Assembly: GCA_052400625.1 (NCBI GenBank)
Contig: JBQTGH010000001.1
DNA from: Thermophagus sp052400625
GTDB lineage: Bacteria; Bacteroidota; Bacteroidia; Bacteroidales; Marinilabiliaceae
Length of the DNA: 64,000 nt
Reading direction: 5' to 3' (one strand)
Within the stretch, counting starts at the first letter, position 1. Every line of letters starts with the position of its first letter. The position numbers and the translations under genes are program-made. This document shows, in pieces, positions 1-8,509 of the stretch. Below the pieces are notes generated by a model. That model worked only from the letters and a program-made list of their open reading frames with translations. It had not been told where the DNA came from and did no database searches.

Positions 1-311
1 CCTGTACTTACTGCAATATAATTCTCAATGGCCTCGGGTGAATGGTCCATAAAACGGTCCCATTCTTCAACCGGATAATGTTTGTGAAGGGCCGTAAACA
101 TCTTATGAGAAGCCAAAGCCCGAGCCATTTCAAAGGTGCCCACCGTATCCATATTGGCGGCCATTACCGGCACACCCGTCCATTCAACGTTGGCATGTAA
201 AAATTTAAAGGTGCGCTGCAAATCGACCTGCGATCTGCTTTTCAAGGTTGAACGTTTCGGACGAAACATCACATCTTTAAAGCCCAGTTTTATGTCATAT
301 TCAATTCTCAT
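1..311 (-). CDS. guaC: GMP reductase, C-terminus beyond the window edge
   Basis: The enzyme reduces GMP to IMP with NADPH, feeding guanine nucleotides back to the purine branch point. The visible 103 residues begin with an ATG at 311 and read MRIEYDIKLGFKDVMFRPKR, followed by a KSRSQVDLQRTF segment and the AANMDTVGTFEMA stretch. These closely match the start of GuaC and its IMP dehydrogenase/GMP reductase barrel. The gene is cut by the left edge before the catalytic cysteine loop, so activity cannot be judged. The NMDTVGTFEMA pattern and short N-terminus favour GMP reductase over IMP dehydrogenase, which carries CBS domains. Confidence 0.9.
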   Translation of the reverse strand, partial: MRIEYDIKLGFKDVMFRPKRSTLKSRSQVDLQRTFKFLHANVEWTGVPVMAANMDTVGTFEMARALASHKMFTALHKHYPVEEWDRFMDHSPEAIENYIAVST

Positions 312-452
312 CTATACTTAATTTTAAGATTTCACGTCATCACCAACTTAAAAGGTCTGAACCATAAGATCTATCTCCAATAAGCAAGAAACTCACATCT
401 TAACCATTTATTGCACTATTGAGAACAGGATGCAGACCCCATTTATCAATTC

Positions 453-491
453 CCCAAAAAAAGGACAGTAACCTTAAGGGCACTGTCCTTT
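453..491 (-). terminator. Rho-independent terminator of gpmI
   Basis: A 10-bp perfect stem (460-469 paired with 482-491, AAAGGACAGT/ACTGTCCTTT) is followed on the minus strand by a run of T. It lies about 30 bases beyond the gpmI stop codon. Confidence 0.85.
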
Positions 492-519
492 CAAAATGTC
501 TCCGGATGATCACCAATTC

Positions 520-2049
520 TTATTTCAAAGAAATCAGGCTTTGTCCGGTCATATCTTCAGGTTGTTCCAGCCCCATTAAATTGATAAGGGATGGGGCAAC
601 ATCGGCCAAGATACCATCTTTCACAGAACCTTTTCTCTCTTCCGACACCCAGATAAACGGAACGGGGTTGAGTGAATGGGCCGTATTGGGAGATCCATCG
701 GCATTAATGGCATGATCGGCATTACCGTGATCGGCAATGATGATTGCCTCATAACCATTCTTTTTAGCGGTTTCAACCACCTCTTTAAGGCAATTATCCA
801 CTGCTTTTACAGCTTTTTTAATGGCATCGTACACACCGGTATGTCCCACCATATCCCCATTGGCAAAATTGAGGCAGATGAAATCGTACTTTTTCTTATT
901 CAACTCTCCGACAATGGCATCTTTCACCTCATAGGCACTCATTTCCGGCTGTAAGTCGTAAGTAGGGACTTTGGGGGAGTTGATCAGAATTCGGTCTTCA
1001 CCTTCAAAGACCTCTTCACGACCGCCCGAAAAGAAGAAGGTTACGTGTGCGTATTTTTCGGTTTCAGCGATGCGCAATTGTTTGAGGCCGTTTTTGGCCA
1101 CCAGTTCGCCCATGGTATTTTTCACATTATCCTTATCGAACAAGATGTGCATACCCTTAAACGTAGCATCGTAAGGCGTTAGAGTGCAATAATAGAGCGG
1201 AATGGTTTTCATATCGTATTCGGGCATATCCTGCTGCGTGAGCACCTGAGTAATCTCACGAGCCCTATCGTTACGGAAGTTAAAGAATACGACCACATCA
1301 CCTTCCTGAATCGTACCGACGGGTTTTCCGGTCTCATCGACGTGAACGATTGGTTTAATAAATTCATCGGTCACCCCCTCATCATAAGACTCCTGGATGG
1401 CTGTCAACAGGTCTTGAGATTCTTTGCCTTTACCGCGCACCATCACGTCGTAAGCTTCTTTAATACGCTCCCAACGTTTGTCACGATCCATGGCATAATA
1501 ACGGCCAATAACAGATGCCACCTGTCCAGCCGAAGACTTAAGGTGATCTATCAGTTCGCCCAGATAACCTTTTCCACTTTTAGGATCGGTATCCCTTCCA
1601 TCCATAAAGGCATGCACAAACAGTTTATTCAGGCCGAAATCTTTGGCAACATCAACCAATTTATAAACATGCTCCTGACTACTGTGTACGCCTCCTTTTG
1701 AGACGAGGCCAAGGAAGTGCACCTGTTTATTATTTTCCTTAGCATATTTATAGGCGTTGACCAGCTCAGGATTTTCTGCAATGGAATTGTCTTTAATGGC
1801 CAGATTGATCTTCACCAGATCCTGGTATACAATTCGTCCGGCACCAATATTGAGGTGTCCCACTTCAGAATTCCCCATTTGTCCGTCGGGGAGACCAACA
1901 TTTTCGCCGGAGGCCTGAAGCTGAGAATTGGGATACTTCTTCAGCAGGCTCTCGAAATAGGGAGCGCCGGCGGTATAAATGGCATCTGACTTGTCTTTTT
2001 TCCCATATCCCCAGCCATCGAGGATGATTAGTATGGTCTTTTTATCCAT
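520..2049 (-). CDS. gpmI: 2,3-bisphosphoglycerate-independent phosphoglycerate mutase
   Basis: It interconverts 3- and 2-phosphoglycerate in glycolysis and gluconeogenesis in the cytoplasm, using two metal ions and a phosphoserine intermediate. At 509 residues it has the usual iPGM length. The N-terminal LDGWG metal motif is at residues 10-14 and the catalytic serine is Ser61 in GQMGNSEVGHLN. The C-terminal half holds the metal-binding stretches NFANGDMVGHTG and IIADHGNADH. The start is the ATG at 2049. The gene stands alone, with a terminator downstream and a -7 box about 80 bases upstream, so it is probably monocistronic. No cofactor-dependent paralogue is seen in the window. Confidence 0.97.
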   Translation of the reverse strand: MDKKTILIILDGWGYGKKDKSDAIYTAGAPYFESLLKKYPNSQLQASGENVGLPDGQMGNSEVGHLNIGAGRIVYQDLVKINLAIKDNSIAENPELVNAYKYAKENNKQVHFLGLVSKGGVHSSQEHVYKLVDVAKDFGLNKLFVHAFMDGRDTDPKSGKGYLGELIDHLKSSAGQVASVIGRYYAMDRDKRWERIKEAYDVMVRGKGKESQDLLTAIQESYDEGVTDEFIKPIVHVDETGKPVGTIQEGDVVVFFNFRNDRAREITQVLTQQDMPEYDMKTIPLYYCTLTPYDATFKGMHILFDKDNVKNTMGELVAKNGLKQLRIAETEKYAHVTFFFSGGREEVFEGEDRILINSPKVPTYDLQPEMSAYEVKDAIVGELNKKKYDFICLNFANGDMVGHTGVYDAIKKAVKAVDNCLKEVVETAKKNGYEAIIIADHGNADHAINADGSPNTAHSLNPVPFIWVSEERKGSVKDGILADVAPSLINLMGLEQPEDMTGQSLISLK

Positions 2050-2126
2050 GTTTATTTTTGTTTAATAATTATTCCGCTTCATGTAGATAGAAACAAACAA
2101 TATGGATTTCAGTTTACAAGAACGGA

Positions 2127-2134
2127 CAAAAGTA
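2127..2134 (-). promoter_or_regulatory. -7 promoter box for gpmI
   Basis: On the minus strand the sequence is TACTTTTG, matching the Bacteroidota primary sigma -7 consensus TAnnTTTG, about 80 bases before the gpmI start. No TTTG -33 box lies at the usual 19-21 base spacing. Confidence 0.45.
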
Positions 2135-2372
2135 CCGAATTTGGCCTCAAAAAAAAAGATGACGGGTGTTAAGGAAGCTAAAAAGATACAAGACCACACA
2201 CTGTTCGCTTTCGCACACCCTTTTGTTGCACTTCCGAACATTCCACAACTTATAAAATTGAACCATCAACTCAATTACCACCTGTCGTTCAATCACTTAC
2301 AAATCATGGCACACCTCTTGATATTCTTTATTCGTCAACGAAAAAAATTAACCAAAACAGGAGGAACATAAA

Positions 2373-2795
2373 ATGAAAACATCAGCAATCGTATCAATGA
2401 TCATTTTGGCCTTAACCATGAATTTAAATGCAGCAACACCTCAAACAGGAGAAACGCTCTTATCTATCAAACATAAAGCCACCCTGTTTGCCTCACTAAG
2501 AAATATTGAAGAAAACACGAAAAAAATTTCAGCATGGATGCTCAACGAAAAGAACTTTGAACCCGGCGTTAAAAAGATGGAATCAAATAGGGTAATGCCA
2601 GCCGCCTTTATAACAGTTGAAAAATCAAGGTCAATCGAAAAGTGGATGCTCAATGACGCTCTCTTTTCAGATTATGAAGAGGCAACCCCCATTGAAGAAT
2701 GGATGTTCAATGATTCACTTTTTTCAGATTCGGAAAAACAGGTTACAATAAAAAACTGGATGTTGGATGTCAACTCATTTCGGACTCAAAAATAG
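2373..2795 (+). CDS. Small secreted protein with four WM-containing repeats
   Basis: I do not recognise a named family. The 140-residue product has a signal peptide (MKTSAIVSMIILALTMNLNA, cleavage near residue 20), so it should be exported. The mature part carries four copies of a short unit: ISAWMLNEKNF (52-62), IEKWMLNDALFSD (88-100), IEEWMFNDSLFSD (107-119) and IKNWMLDVNSF (126-136). The last three are spaced exactly 19 residues apart. The unit reads I-x-x-W-M-(L/F)-N/D-x-x-x-F, an amphipathic pattern that may form repeated binding or packing modules. A strong AGGAGG ribosome site lies about ten bases before the ATG, unusual here, where most genes lack one. It lies alone between gpmI and an HdeD-like gene. 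Function unknown. Confidence 0.75.
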   Translation: MKTSAIVSMIILALTMNLNAATPQTGETLLSIKHKATLFASLRNIEENTKKISAWMLNEKNFEPGVKKMESNRVMPAAFITVEKSRSIEKWMLNDALFSDYEEATPIEEWMFNDSLFSDSEKQVTIKNWMLDVNSFRTQK

Positions 2796-2883
2796 GATTA
2801 GAGATGACAGATCTTCAGCCAACCAATCTTCACTTAATTTTAAATAATTACTATATTTGATTAGCTGACTAAAACTCTCTGTC

Positions 2884-3408
2884 ATGAACCGATTATATGT
2901 ACAAACCCCGACTTCAGAAATCATCAAAGGCGTTGCAGCCTTACTAATATCACTTTTGATCTTTATAGACCCGGCCGGAGCGCTGATGACCATTGCCACC
3001 TACTTTGGTCTGCTGGCTCTTATCGGAGGAGTCATCACCATCATCGCCGCATTGAGAAGCCACCGGCAAGGCCGAAATTTCATTCTTATACAGGGCATCT
3101 TTTTTACGCTCATAGGCCTTCTTATCGTTATTTATCCGGGAGGGACCGCCAGCTTAATGGTTGTTTTAATTGGTCTGTTCATCACTTTTCTGGGTGCCAT
3201 TCAACTGGCTGGCTATCTTCAGATGAAAGACGTCCTTCCGGCTCCACAACTCTCACTCATCCACGCCATACTCTCTTTAGCCATTGGCTTACTATTGCTT
3301 TTCAATCCATTCGAAGGAGCAGTATTAGCCACCCTGATCATGGGGGCTTATGCCCTGTGGTATGGGATATCACGTCTTTACTTGGCATGGCAAATACACC
3401 ATCACTAA
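2884..3408 (+). CDS. HdeD/DUF308-family integral membrane protein
   Basis: The 174-residue protein is almost entirely hydrophobic, with about six predicted membrane helices in three pairs (for example residues 14-45, 66-100 and 120-150). This is the layout of the HdeD/DUF308 acid-resistance family. In enterobacteria HdeD helps cells survive acid at high density; its molecular action is not settled, and its role in Bacteroidota is mostly inferred. The ATG at 2884 gives a short polar start (MNRLYVQTPTSE) before the first helix. It follows the WM-repeat gene by 88 bases on the same strand and could be cotranscribed. Confidence 0.8.
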   Translation: MNRLYVQTPTSEIIKGVAALLISLLIFIDPAGALMTIATYFGLLALIGGVITIIAALRSHRQGRNFILIQGIFFTLIGLLIVIYPGGTASLMVVLIGLFITFLGAIQLAGYLQMKDVLPAPQLSLIHAILSLAIGLLLLFNPFEGAVLATLIMGAYALWYGISRLYLAWQIHHH

Positions 3409-3422
3409 CAATCCATTTATTG

Positions 3423-3606
3423 GTTTTAACCAGCCTTAATCATGACCAATTCATCGGTCGAACAGATTTTGCCTAACTCAGGCTACTCATATTCATTTGT
3501 CATTCTCCGTCTTGCGAGACTCGTTTCATTCCAATAAAATCCACTTATCGGTATAAGCCGTATGGGACTCGCATGGCTTACCCGAATTCATACCTGTTAT
3601 TCTTCC
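3423..3606 (-). repeat. Dispersed ~105-bp hairpin repeat, two tandem degenerate copies (A1, A2)
   Basis: The right arm GGGACTCGCATGG (3564-3576, plus strand) belongs to copy A2. Copy A2 ends at the CAT at 3527-3529, which on the minus strand is also the first ATG of copy A1 (ATGAAACGAG). A1 continues to about 3423 and keeps the ATCGGTCGAA box. Both copies have lost part of the paired arms. They fill the space between the HdeD-like gene and the tRNA-Phe pair. Confidence 0.6.
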
Positions 3607-3819
3607 TTAAGAACCGTTGCGCAGAGGAGCCGACTTTACCACAGCAAGTGCCGACATCAAGCGATGTCTACCAAAATCTTTCCGACCAACAACATTGAAA
3701 ATTTTTAAACAGAAGAAGTAGTAATAATCTTTATACGATCGCCAAGAAAAGAAACAGGGAGTGGGACTTCCAACACAGACTGCCACATCCAAATGTCTTA
3801 ACAACCTCTCAGACACAAA

Positions 3820-3850
3820 AAAGGCTGTCCCTGCATTGGAGACAGCCTTT
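3820..3850 (-). terminator. Terminator downstream of the tRNA-Phe pair
   Basis: A 10-bp perfect stem (AAAGGCTGTC at 3820-3829 with GACAGCCTTT at 3841-3850) is followed on the minus strand by a T run. It starts eight bases after the end of the first-listed tRNA-Phe. Confidence 0.85.
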
Positions 3851-3857
3851 AATTCTG

Positions 3858-3930
<73 letters not shown>

Positions 3931-4082
3931 GGCCGTTATTTTTATTTCTTTTGAAAATGGCCTAAAAATAACAAAAAACCACTCTATCAATAACCCTTTA
4001 AAAACTCAACAGAAATCATTTAATGGATAAATTGATTTCTATCCTTCATCAAAGACCGACCTTATCAAAAAGTCACTTTGAG

Positions 4083-4155
<73 letters not shown>

Positions 4156-4265
4156 TTCGCAAAAGCGGTTGCAAATATACTGAAAGATTTGCTTTAACAA
4201 AATACCCATCGCAATTTTTAATACCTCCATTTTTGAATTTCGAATGATATTCCCTGATGTTTAGT

Positions 4266-4273
4266 TATTTTTG
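4266..4273 (+). promoter_or_regulatory. -7 promoter box for the M16 peptidase operon
   Basis: TATTTTTG matches the Bacteroidota -7 consensus TAnnTTTG. It lies 26 bases before the ATG at 4300. No clear TTTG at -33 spacing was found. Confidence 0.5.
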
Positions 4274-4299
4274 CCATCAAATTTTCCGGAAAAAAAATC

Positions 4300-5526
4300 A
4301 TGAATCTATTTACACATACACTTCCCAATGGCATCCGCGTGGTGCATCATCGCATCGCATCGCCGGTGGGGCATTGCGGATTAATCATCAATACGGGGTC
4401 GCGCGACGAGCAGGACAACGAACACGGAATGGCCCATTTCATCGAGCATGTCATCTTTAAAGGCACTCAAAAACGAAAAACTTGGCATATTTTGAGCCGA
4501 CTCGAAGATGTGGGAGGGGAACTCAATGCCTATACCTCGAAAGAAGAAACAGCCATTTATGCCTCTTACCTGATCGAAGACTTCGAAAGGGCGCTGGAAT
4601 TGCTTCACGACATCACTTTTCATTCCGTTTTTCCTGAAAAGGAATTGATAAAGGAAAAAGAGGTAATCATTGATGAGATCAATTCCTATAAAGACAACCC
4701 TGCCGAGCTTATTATCGACGATTTTGAAGAACTGGTCTTTAACGACGGCCCCATGGGGCGCAATATTCTGGGGACCGCCGAATCGGTCAGAAGTTTTACC
4801 CGGGACGACATTATCCGCTTCATCCAAAATAATTACCATACCGATCAGATGGTTTTGTGCATGGTGGGCAACATGGAATCGGAAAAATTTCTCAAAATCG
4901 TCCATAAATATTTTGGCAAGGAATCCGCCAATTTCCGGCATTCGCAGAGGCCCCCAACTTCGACCTACAAGCCGACCAGTATCCACAAAGAACTGGACAC
5001 CTTTCAGAGCCACATCACGTTGGGAAATATTGCCTACGATCTGGAAAACCCCAAGCGACTCGGCCTTTCTCTGCTGAGCAACCTGATTGGAGGCCCCGGC
5101 ATGAACAGTCGGCTCAACATGGCTCTTCGCGAAAAAAACGGCATCGCCTACAATATCGAATCCATCTATTCGCCTTACTACCAAACCGGAGTTTTCAGCA
5201 TCTATTTTGGTACCGACCGGCAAAATATTGATCGCAGCATACGCATTGCCCGACGCGAACTGGCACGACTGCGTGATAAAAAGCTAGGACAACTGCAGTT
5301 GCACAAAGCCAGACGACAGCTGAAGGGACAAATTGCCATTGCCAATGAAAATAAGGAGAACTTGATGCTTAGCATCGGTAAAAGTTTTCTTCTCTACAAC
5401 AAAGTAGATTCTCTGACCGATCTCTATACAAAAATTGACAACTTAACGGCCAGTGATCTTTTGGAAATCGCCAACGAAATTTTTGATGACAATCAACTTT
5501 CATATCTAATATATGAGCAATCATAA
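4300..5526 (+). CDS. M16-family zinc peptidase (pitrilysin/processing-peptidase type)
   Basis: This is a metallopeptidase of the insulinase/processing-peptidase superfamily, which degrades or trims peptides. The inverted zinc motif HFIEH lies at residues 46-50 (two His ligands, catalytic Glu49), and the third ligand Glu is in VIIDEI near residue 126. The C-terminal M16C half (residues 165-345) has the GGPGMNSRLNMALREKNGIAY stretch with the conserved R/Y pair seen in active subunits. At 408 residues it is a single two-domain unit. I see no signal peptide, so cytoplasmic location is likely. It overlaps the following methyltransferase by 14 bases, showing translational coupling. The substrate is unknown. 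Confidence 0.92.
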   Translation: MNLFTHTLPNGIRVVHHRIASPVGHCGLIINTGSRDEQDNEHGMAHFIEHVIFKGTQKRKTWHILSRLEDVGGELNAYTSKEETAIYASYLIEDFERALELLHDITFHSVFPEKELIKEKEVIIDEINSYKDNPAELIIDDFEELVFNDGPMGRNILGTAESVRSFTRDDIIRFIQNNYHTDQMVLCMVGNMESEKFLKIVHKYFGKESANFRHSQRPPTSTYKPTSIHKELDTFQSHITLGNIAYDLENPKRLGLSLLSNLIGGPGMNSRLNMALREKNGIAYNIESIYSPYYQTGVFSIYFGTDRQNIDRSIRIARRELARLRDKKLGQLQLHKARRQLKGQIAIANENKENLMLSIGKSFLLYNKVDSLTDLYTKIDNLTASDLLEIANEIFDDNQLSYLIYEQS

Positions 5527-6178
5527 TCACATTACCGGCAATCAAAACATTGATCTGGAAAACTATATTGAAACCCACACCTCACAGGAAGACGAACTGC
5601 TCTATCACCTGCGTCGGCAAACCCACCTTAAAGTTCTCCGGCCCCGAATGGTATCAGGCCCCGTTCAGGGCCAACTTCTGACCATGTTGTGCCAAATGAT
5701 ACGCCCGCAAAACGTGCTGGAGATCGGCACCTTTACAGGCTATTCTGCCATTTGCATGGCCAGAGGCCTCAACCAAGGAGCAGTCATTCATACCATTGAG
5801 CGAGACGACGAACTGGAATCATTTATCAGCCACTATATTGATAAGGCAGGCCTTCAAGACAAAATCAAACTGCACATAGGCGACGCCCTCAAGGTAATTG
5901 AAGAACTTAACACATCTTTTGATCTGGCCTTTATTGATGGCGACAAAAGAGAATACCCCACCTATTATAAGATGGTCATTGAGAAGATGAACCCCGGCGG
6001 GTTTATTCTGGCCGACAACATACTCTGGAACGGCAAGGTGGTAGATCCCCAAGCCCAGAACGACAGCTACACACAAGGAATACTCACCTTCAACAAGCTG
6101 GTAAAAGAAGACCCTCGAACCGAGCAGGTGATTTTGCCCATGCGCGATGGATTGATGATGATCCGGGTAAAGGAATAA
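5513..6178 (+). CDS. SAM-dependent O-methyltransferase, COMT-like
   Basis: A 221-residue class I methyltransferase of the Methyltransf_3/caffeoyl-CoA O-methyltransferase type. The SAM-binding motif VLEIGTFTGYSAICMA is near residues 64-79. The acidic ribose contact is in HTIERDDELE, and the metal-binding aspartates are in AFIDGDKREYP and ILADNILWNGKV. These bacterial proteins methylate small catechol-like or unknown hydroxyl substrates with a divalent metal. The ATG lies inside the 3' end of the M16 peptidase gene (14-base overlap), so the two are translated together. The pairing of M16 peptidase and O-methyltransferase gives no firm clue to substrate. Confidence 0.92.
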   Translation: MSNHNHITGNQNIDLENYIETHTSQEDELLYHLRRQTHLKVLRPRMVSGPVQGQLLTMLCQMIRPQNVLEIGTFTGYSAICMARGLNQGAVIHTIERDDELESFISHYIDKAGLQDKIKLHIGDALKVIEELNTSFDLAFIDGDKREYPTYYKMVIEKMNPGGFILADNILWNGKVVDPQAQNDSYTQGILTFNKLVKEDPRTEQVILPMRDGLMMIRVKE

Positions 6179-6353
6179 GCAGCAGGGTCGCTCATATGGT
6201 CTAATGTCCGAAACAGAACAACAGACCACCTATCGGGTCCGGCATTAGTCTAAAAAAATGAACAAAATGGCAAGATAAAAAGCAAACGAGTACAATGGCG
6301 GATCATCGGTATTCGAAAGGGTTCAGAACAAAACAGCAGATAAGAGTGTTAAG

Positions 6354-6389
6354 ATGTTGTGCAACCCATTTGGGGGTTTGCCGCAACAT
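6354..6389. other. Hairpin in the 321-base gap between the methyltransferase and flavodoxin genes
   Basis: ATGTTG (6354-6359) pairs with CAACAT (6384-6389), with a further inner stem of AACCC and GGGTT. No T run follows on either strand, so a classical terminator is not supported. An imperfect CTAATG/CATTAG palindrome lies at about 6200-6250. I see no gene in 6179-6499. Confidence 0.35.
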
Positions 6390-6499
6390 TTAATTGAAGG
6401 CATCCAGGAGGCAAGACAACCATTTGGAAAGGCTACCTACCACGAGAATTAATCAGTCATCGCCCCCAAAGGATAAACTACCACAAAAACTAAAAAACC

Positions 6500-7003
6500 A
6501 TGCTAAAAACAGCCATCCTATTCGGATCGTCCGTAGGCAACACCCGATTTGTTGCCGAAAAGTTACATGCCATCCTGCCTGAAGCGGATCTTATTTCGGC
6601 TGAAAGCGCCAAAGCAAAGGACTTGAAAGATTATGACTTTTACATCCTTGGCACTTCCACCTGGGGAGTAGGCCAGTTGCAGGATGACTTTGAAACATTT
6701 GTTGAAGACTTCCTAACCTTGGATTTAGCCCCCAAGACCATCGCCCTTTTTGGATTAGGAGACCAACAGACTTACCCCGACACTTTTTGCGATGGGATGG
6801 GAAAACTATATGAATTATTGGCGCCCAAAGGTCCACGTTTTATTGGTCAGTGGCCGGACGATGATTACGACTTTAGTGAATCACGCGCTTTCAAAGATGG
6901 GATGTTTGTAGGCCTACCCCTGGATGAAGACAATGAGCCGGACCTGACCGATGGCAGAATAGCTGAATGGAGCCACCAATTGATGAAAGAGTTACAAGCA
7001 TAG
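6500..7003 (+). CDS. fld: Flavodoxin, long-chain type
   Basis: An FMN-binding electron carrier of 167 residues. The phosphate-binding loop GSSVGNTRFVAEKL is near residues 9-22 (S-x-G-N-T), and the isoalloxazine-binding loops are TSTWGVGQLQDDF and GLGDQQTYPDTFC. The 20-residue insertion typical of long-chain flavodoxins follows. It would replace ferredoxin for partners such as pyruvate:ferredoxin oxidoreductase when iron is scarce. No Fur-like operator was recognised upstream. It starts at the ATG at 6500 and stands alone. Confidence 0.95.
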   Translation: MLKTAILFGSSVGNTRFVAEKLHAILPEADLISAESAKAKDLKDYDFYILGTSTWGVGQLQDDFETFVEDFLTLDLAPKTIALFGLGDQQTYPDTFCDGMGKLYELLAPKGPRFIGQWPDDDYDFSESRAFKDGMFVGLPLDEDNEPDLTDGRIAEWSHQLMKELQA

Positions 7004-7072
7004 GGTTTGCAGGGGCTGATTTTAAAAAGGTGTTTATTCAAGATTTTTGTTGGCGGGGTAATTCCCTATTAT

Positions 7073-7330
7073 TTATTCCGGCACCTTAAGTCGGTCAAGG
7101 TCTTCCTTCTCAAAAAGAGTGGGATAATCTTCCATAAACTGATCCATCACTACCCTCATCACCGATTCACGCATAAAACGGGCCTTATTTTTCACTTTGT
7201 ATCGTTTACAATACACTTCAAAGGCCTCCAGTTCTTTATCGTTCAAAAGAAAAGTAGCTTTATGCTTACGTTTTAAAGCATCTTCACGGTTGAAATTCTT
7301 TTTGACAGCAGCTTTGCCGTTTTTGGACAT
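7073..7330 (-). CDS. Predicted ribbon-helix-helix protein, 85 aa
   Basis: A small basic protein of unknown target. After a Lys/Arg-rich N-terminus (MSKNGKAAVKKNFNREDALK), the segment KATFLLNDKELEAFEVYCKR followed by NKARFMRESVMRVVM fits a beta-strand and two helices, the ribbon-helix-helix fold of small DNA-binding regulators and mobilisation accessory proteins. I chose the ATG at 7330 rather than an upstream one at 7393, because the -7 box at 7356-7363 lies between them and the extra N-terminus does not look conserved. It is isolated, between the flavodoxin and a TonB-receptor pair, pointing away from both. Could be autoregulatory. Confidence 0.7.
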   Translation of the reverse strand: MSKNGKAAVKKNFNREDALKRKHKATFLLNDKELEAFEVYCKRYKVKNKARFMRESVMRVVMDQFMEDYPTLFEKEDLDRLKVPE

Positions 7331-7355
7331 ATCCGAAGTATCTTTATTTACGGCA

Positions 7356-7363
7356 CAAAAATA
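7356..7363 (-). promoter_or_regulatory. -7 promoter box for the ribbon-helix-helix gene
   Basis: The minus strand reads TATTTTTG, a full match to TAnnTTTG, 26 bases before the chosen ATG at 7330. Confidence 0.55.
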
Positions 7364-7568
7364 AATAAAAATTAATGAATTACACAGAAGCATTTTTGAA
7401 TCCTAAAACCGCCAATTCCCGGCCCCTGAAAGAACAATATCAACCACTTTAGACGGCAACATTTAACAATGATGGCTAAGACATCCTTTAGCGCAAAGGA
7501 TTCAAAAGAGGGTTTCATACATTCGGCCACCCCTTAATTCTCAATACAAAGCAATTAAGACCGCCCCC

Positions 7569-8501
7569 TTAATTGAACAACACTGCGACCTCCTTGAATC
7601 CGACACCGGTCCATCGACCTATACCGCCTTCGATATTGGTTTCAATAGTATTTCCGTTAAAAGCAAAAGGATTTTCATGGTTGGCACGATCCGCAAAGAG
7701 ACTTTCAAGGACCCGGTACGAAGCGGAATCGATGGTTCCCACAATCAATTTAAGGGTATCTCGGCGGTCGTATTCAAATTGTTCATACATCCCGTAAAAA
7801 GTCGATTCGGCATCTCTAAGATACAAACCAAATTCGGAGGTTCTTAATAGGCGGTGCCAGACAGGGCCCGATTGCGAAGCTTTCACCAAAGACACAGGGT
7901 TGAAGGAAGGATGAAAGTTTTCTTCCGCATAGCTACTTTTCACCCTCGTAAACAAATAGAGGCTTTCCCGATCGGGAGCATCAATGGCAAATTCCCAAAA
8001 ACCGGTGGTGTCGCTGATCTCGACGAATCTGGTTCCCACGATTTCAACAGCCGGCGGAATGGTTGTTTCGGCCTTAAGTATCTGTCCCATCCCTTCAACC
8101 TTAATCTGATATTGCACCCCTTCCTCCCCTTTGATGTGAACGCTCTTATAAACATATGGAGGAAAAAAACTGTTTTCGCGGAAAAGGGTCAGTACTTCCT
8201 CCTCGCCCAAGGAAGAAGATAGCGTGATTTTGGCATAATTCAAAAAAGATGCCCGAATAGAGACCGAATCATAATGTGTTAGAAACGGGGAACTCATCGT
8301 TAAAAAAACATGGGCTGGCTGTCCCGTTTCGATGTAGCCGTCCACCACCATTTTTTGCTGATAAGCCGGTTGCTCCAACTCCACCTCCTTTCGGCAGGAT
8401 AATATGGTTATGGAAATCAATGCGATCGGCAGCAAAAACTTTGTCACATTAAAGATTACAGGATGTCTTCTTAGTTTTAGAATATGTAATGGTAATACCA
8501 T
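7569..8501 (-). CDS. DUF4249 lipoprotein, partner of a TonB-dependent receptor
   Basis: DUF4249 proteins are Bacteroidota lipoproteins usually encoded beside a TonB-dependent receptor; they probably sit on the outer membrane and help substrate capture. The lipobox LISITILSC places the lipidated Cys at residue 36 of the reading from the ATG at 8501. The first 18 residues before the hydrophobic segment are long, so a GTG at 8447 (VTKFLLPIALIS) is an alternative start. The mature part begins RKEVELEQPAYQQKMVVDG, typical of DUF4249, and is rich in beta-strand. The gene begins seven bases after the receptor stop codon, so the pair is one operon. Ligand unknown. Confidence 0.85.
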   Translation of the reverse strand: MVLPLHILKLRRHPVIFNVTKFLLPIALISITILSCRKEVELEQPAYQQKMVVDGYIETGQPAHVFLTMSSPFLTHYDSVSIRASFLNYAKITLSSSLGEEEVLTLFRENSFFPPYVYKSVHIKGEEGVQYQIKVEGMGQILKAETTIPPAVEIVGTRFVEISDTTGFWEFAIDAPDRESLYLFTRVKSSYAEENFHPSFNPVSLVKASQSGPVWHRLLRTSEFGLYLRDAESTFYGMYEQFEYDRRDTLKLIVGTIDSASYRVLESLFADRANHENPFAFNGNTIETNIEGGIGRWTGVGFKEVAVLFN

Positions 8502-8509
8502 AAAAGATG

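Noticed and set aside
2102..2371. 89-codon frame upstream of the WM-repeat gene
   Set aside because: It starts inside the gpmI promoter region, has no ribosome site or recognisable domain, and looks like leader sequence of the next gene.
4381..5223. 280-codon frame opposite the M16 peptidase
   Set aside because: A shadow of the coding frame on the other strand; no motif of its own.
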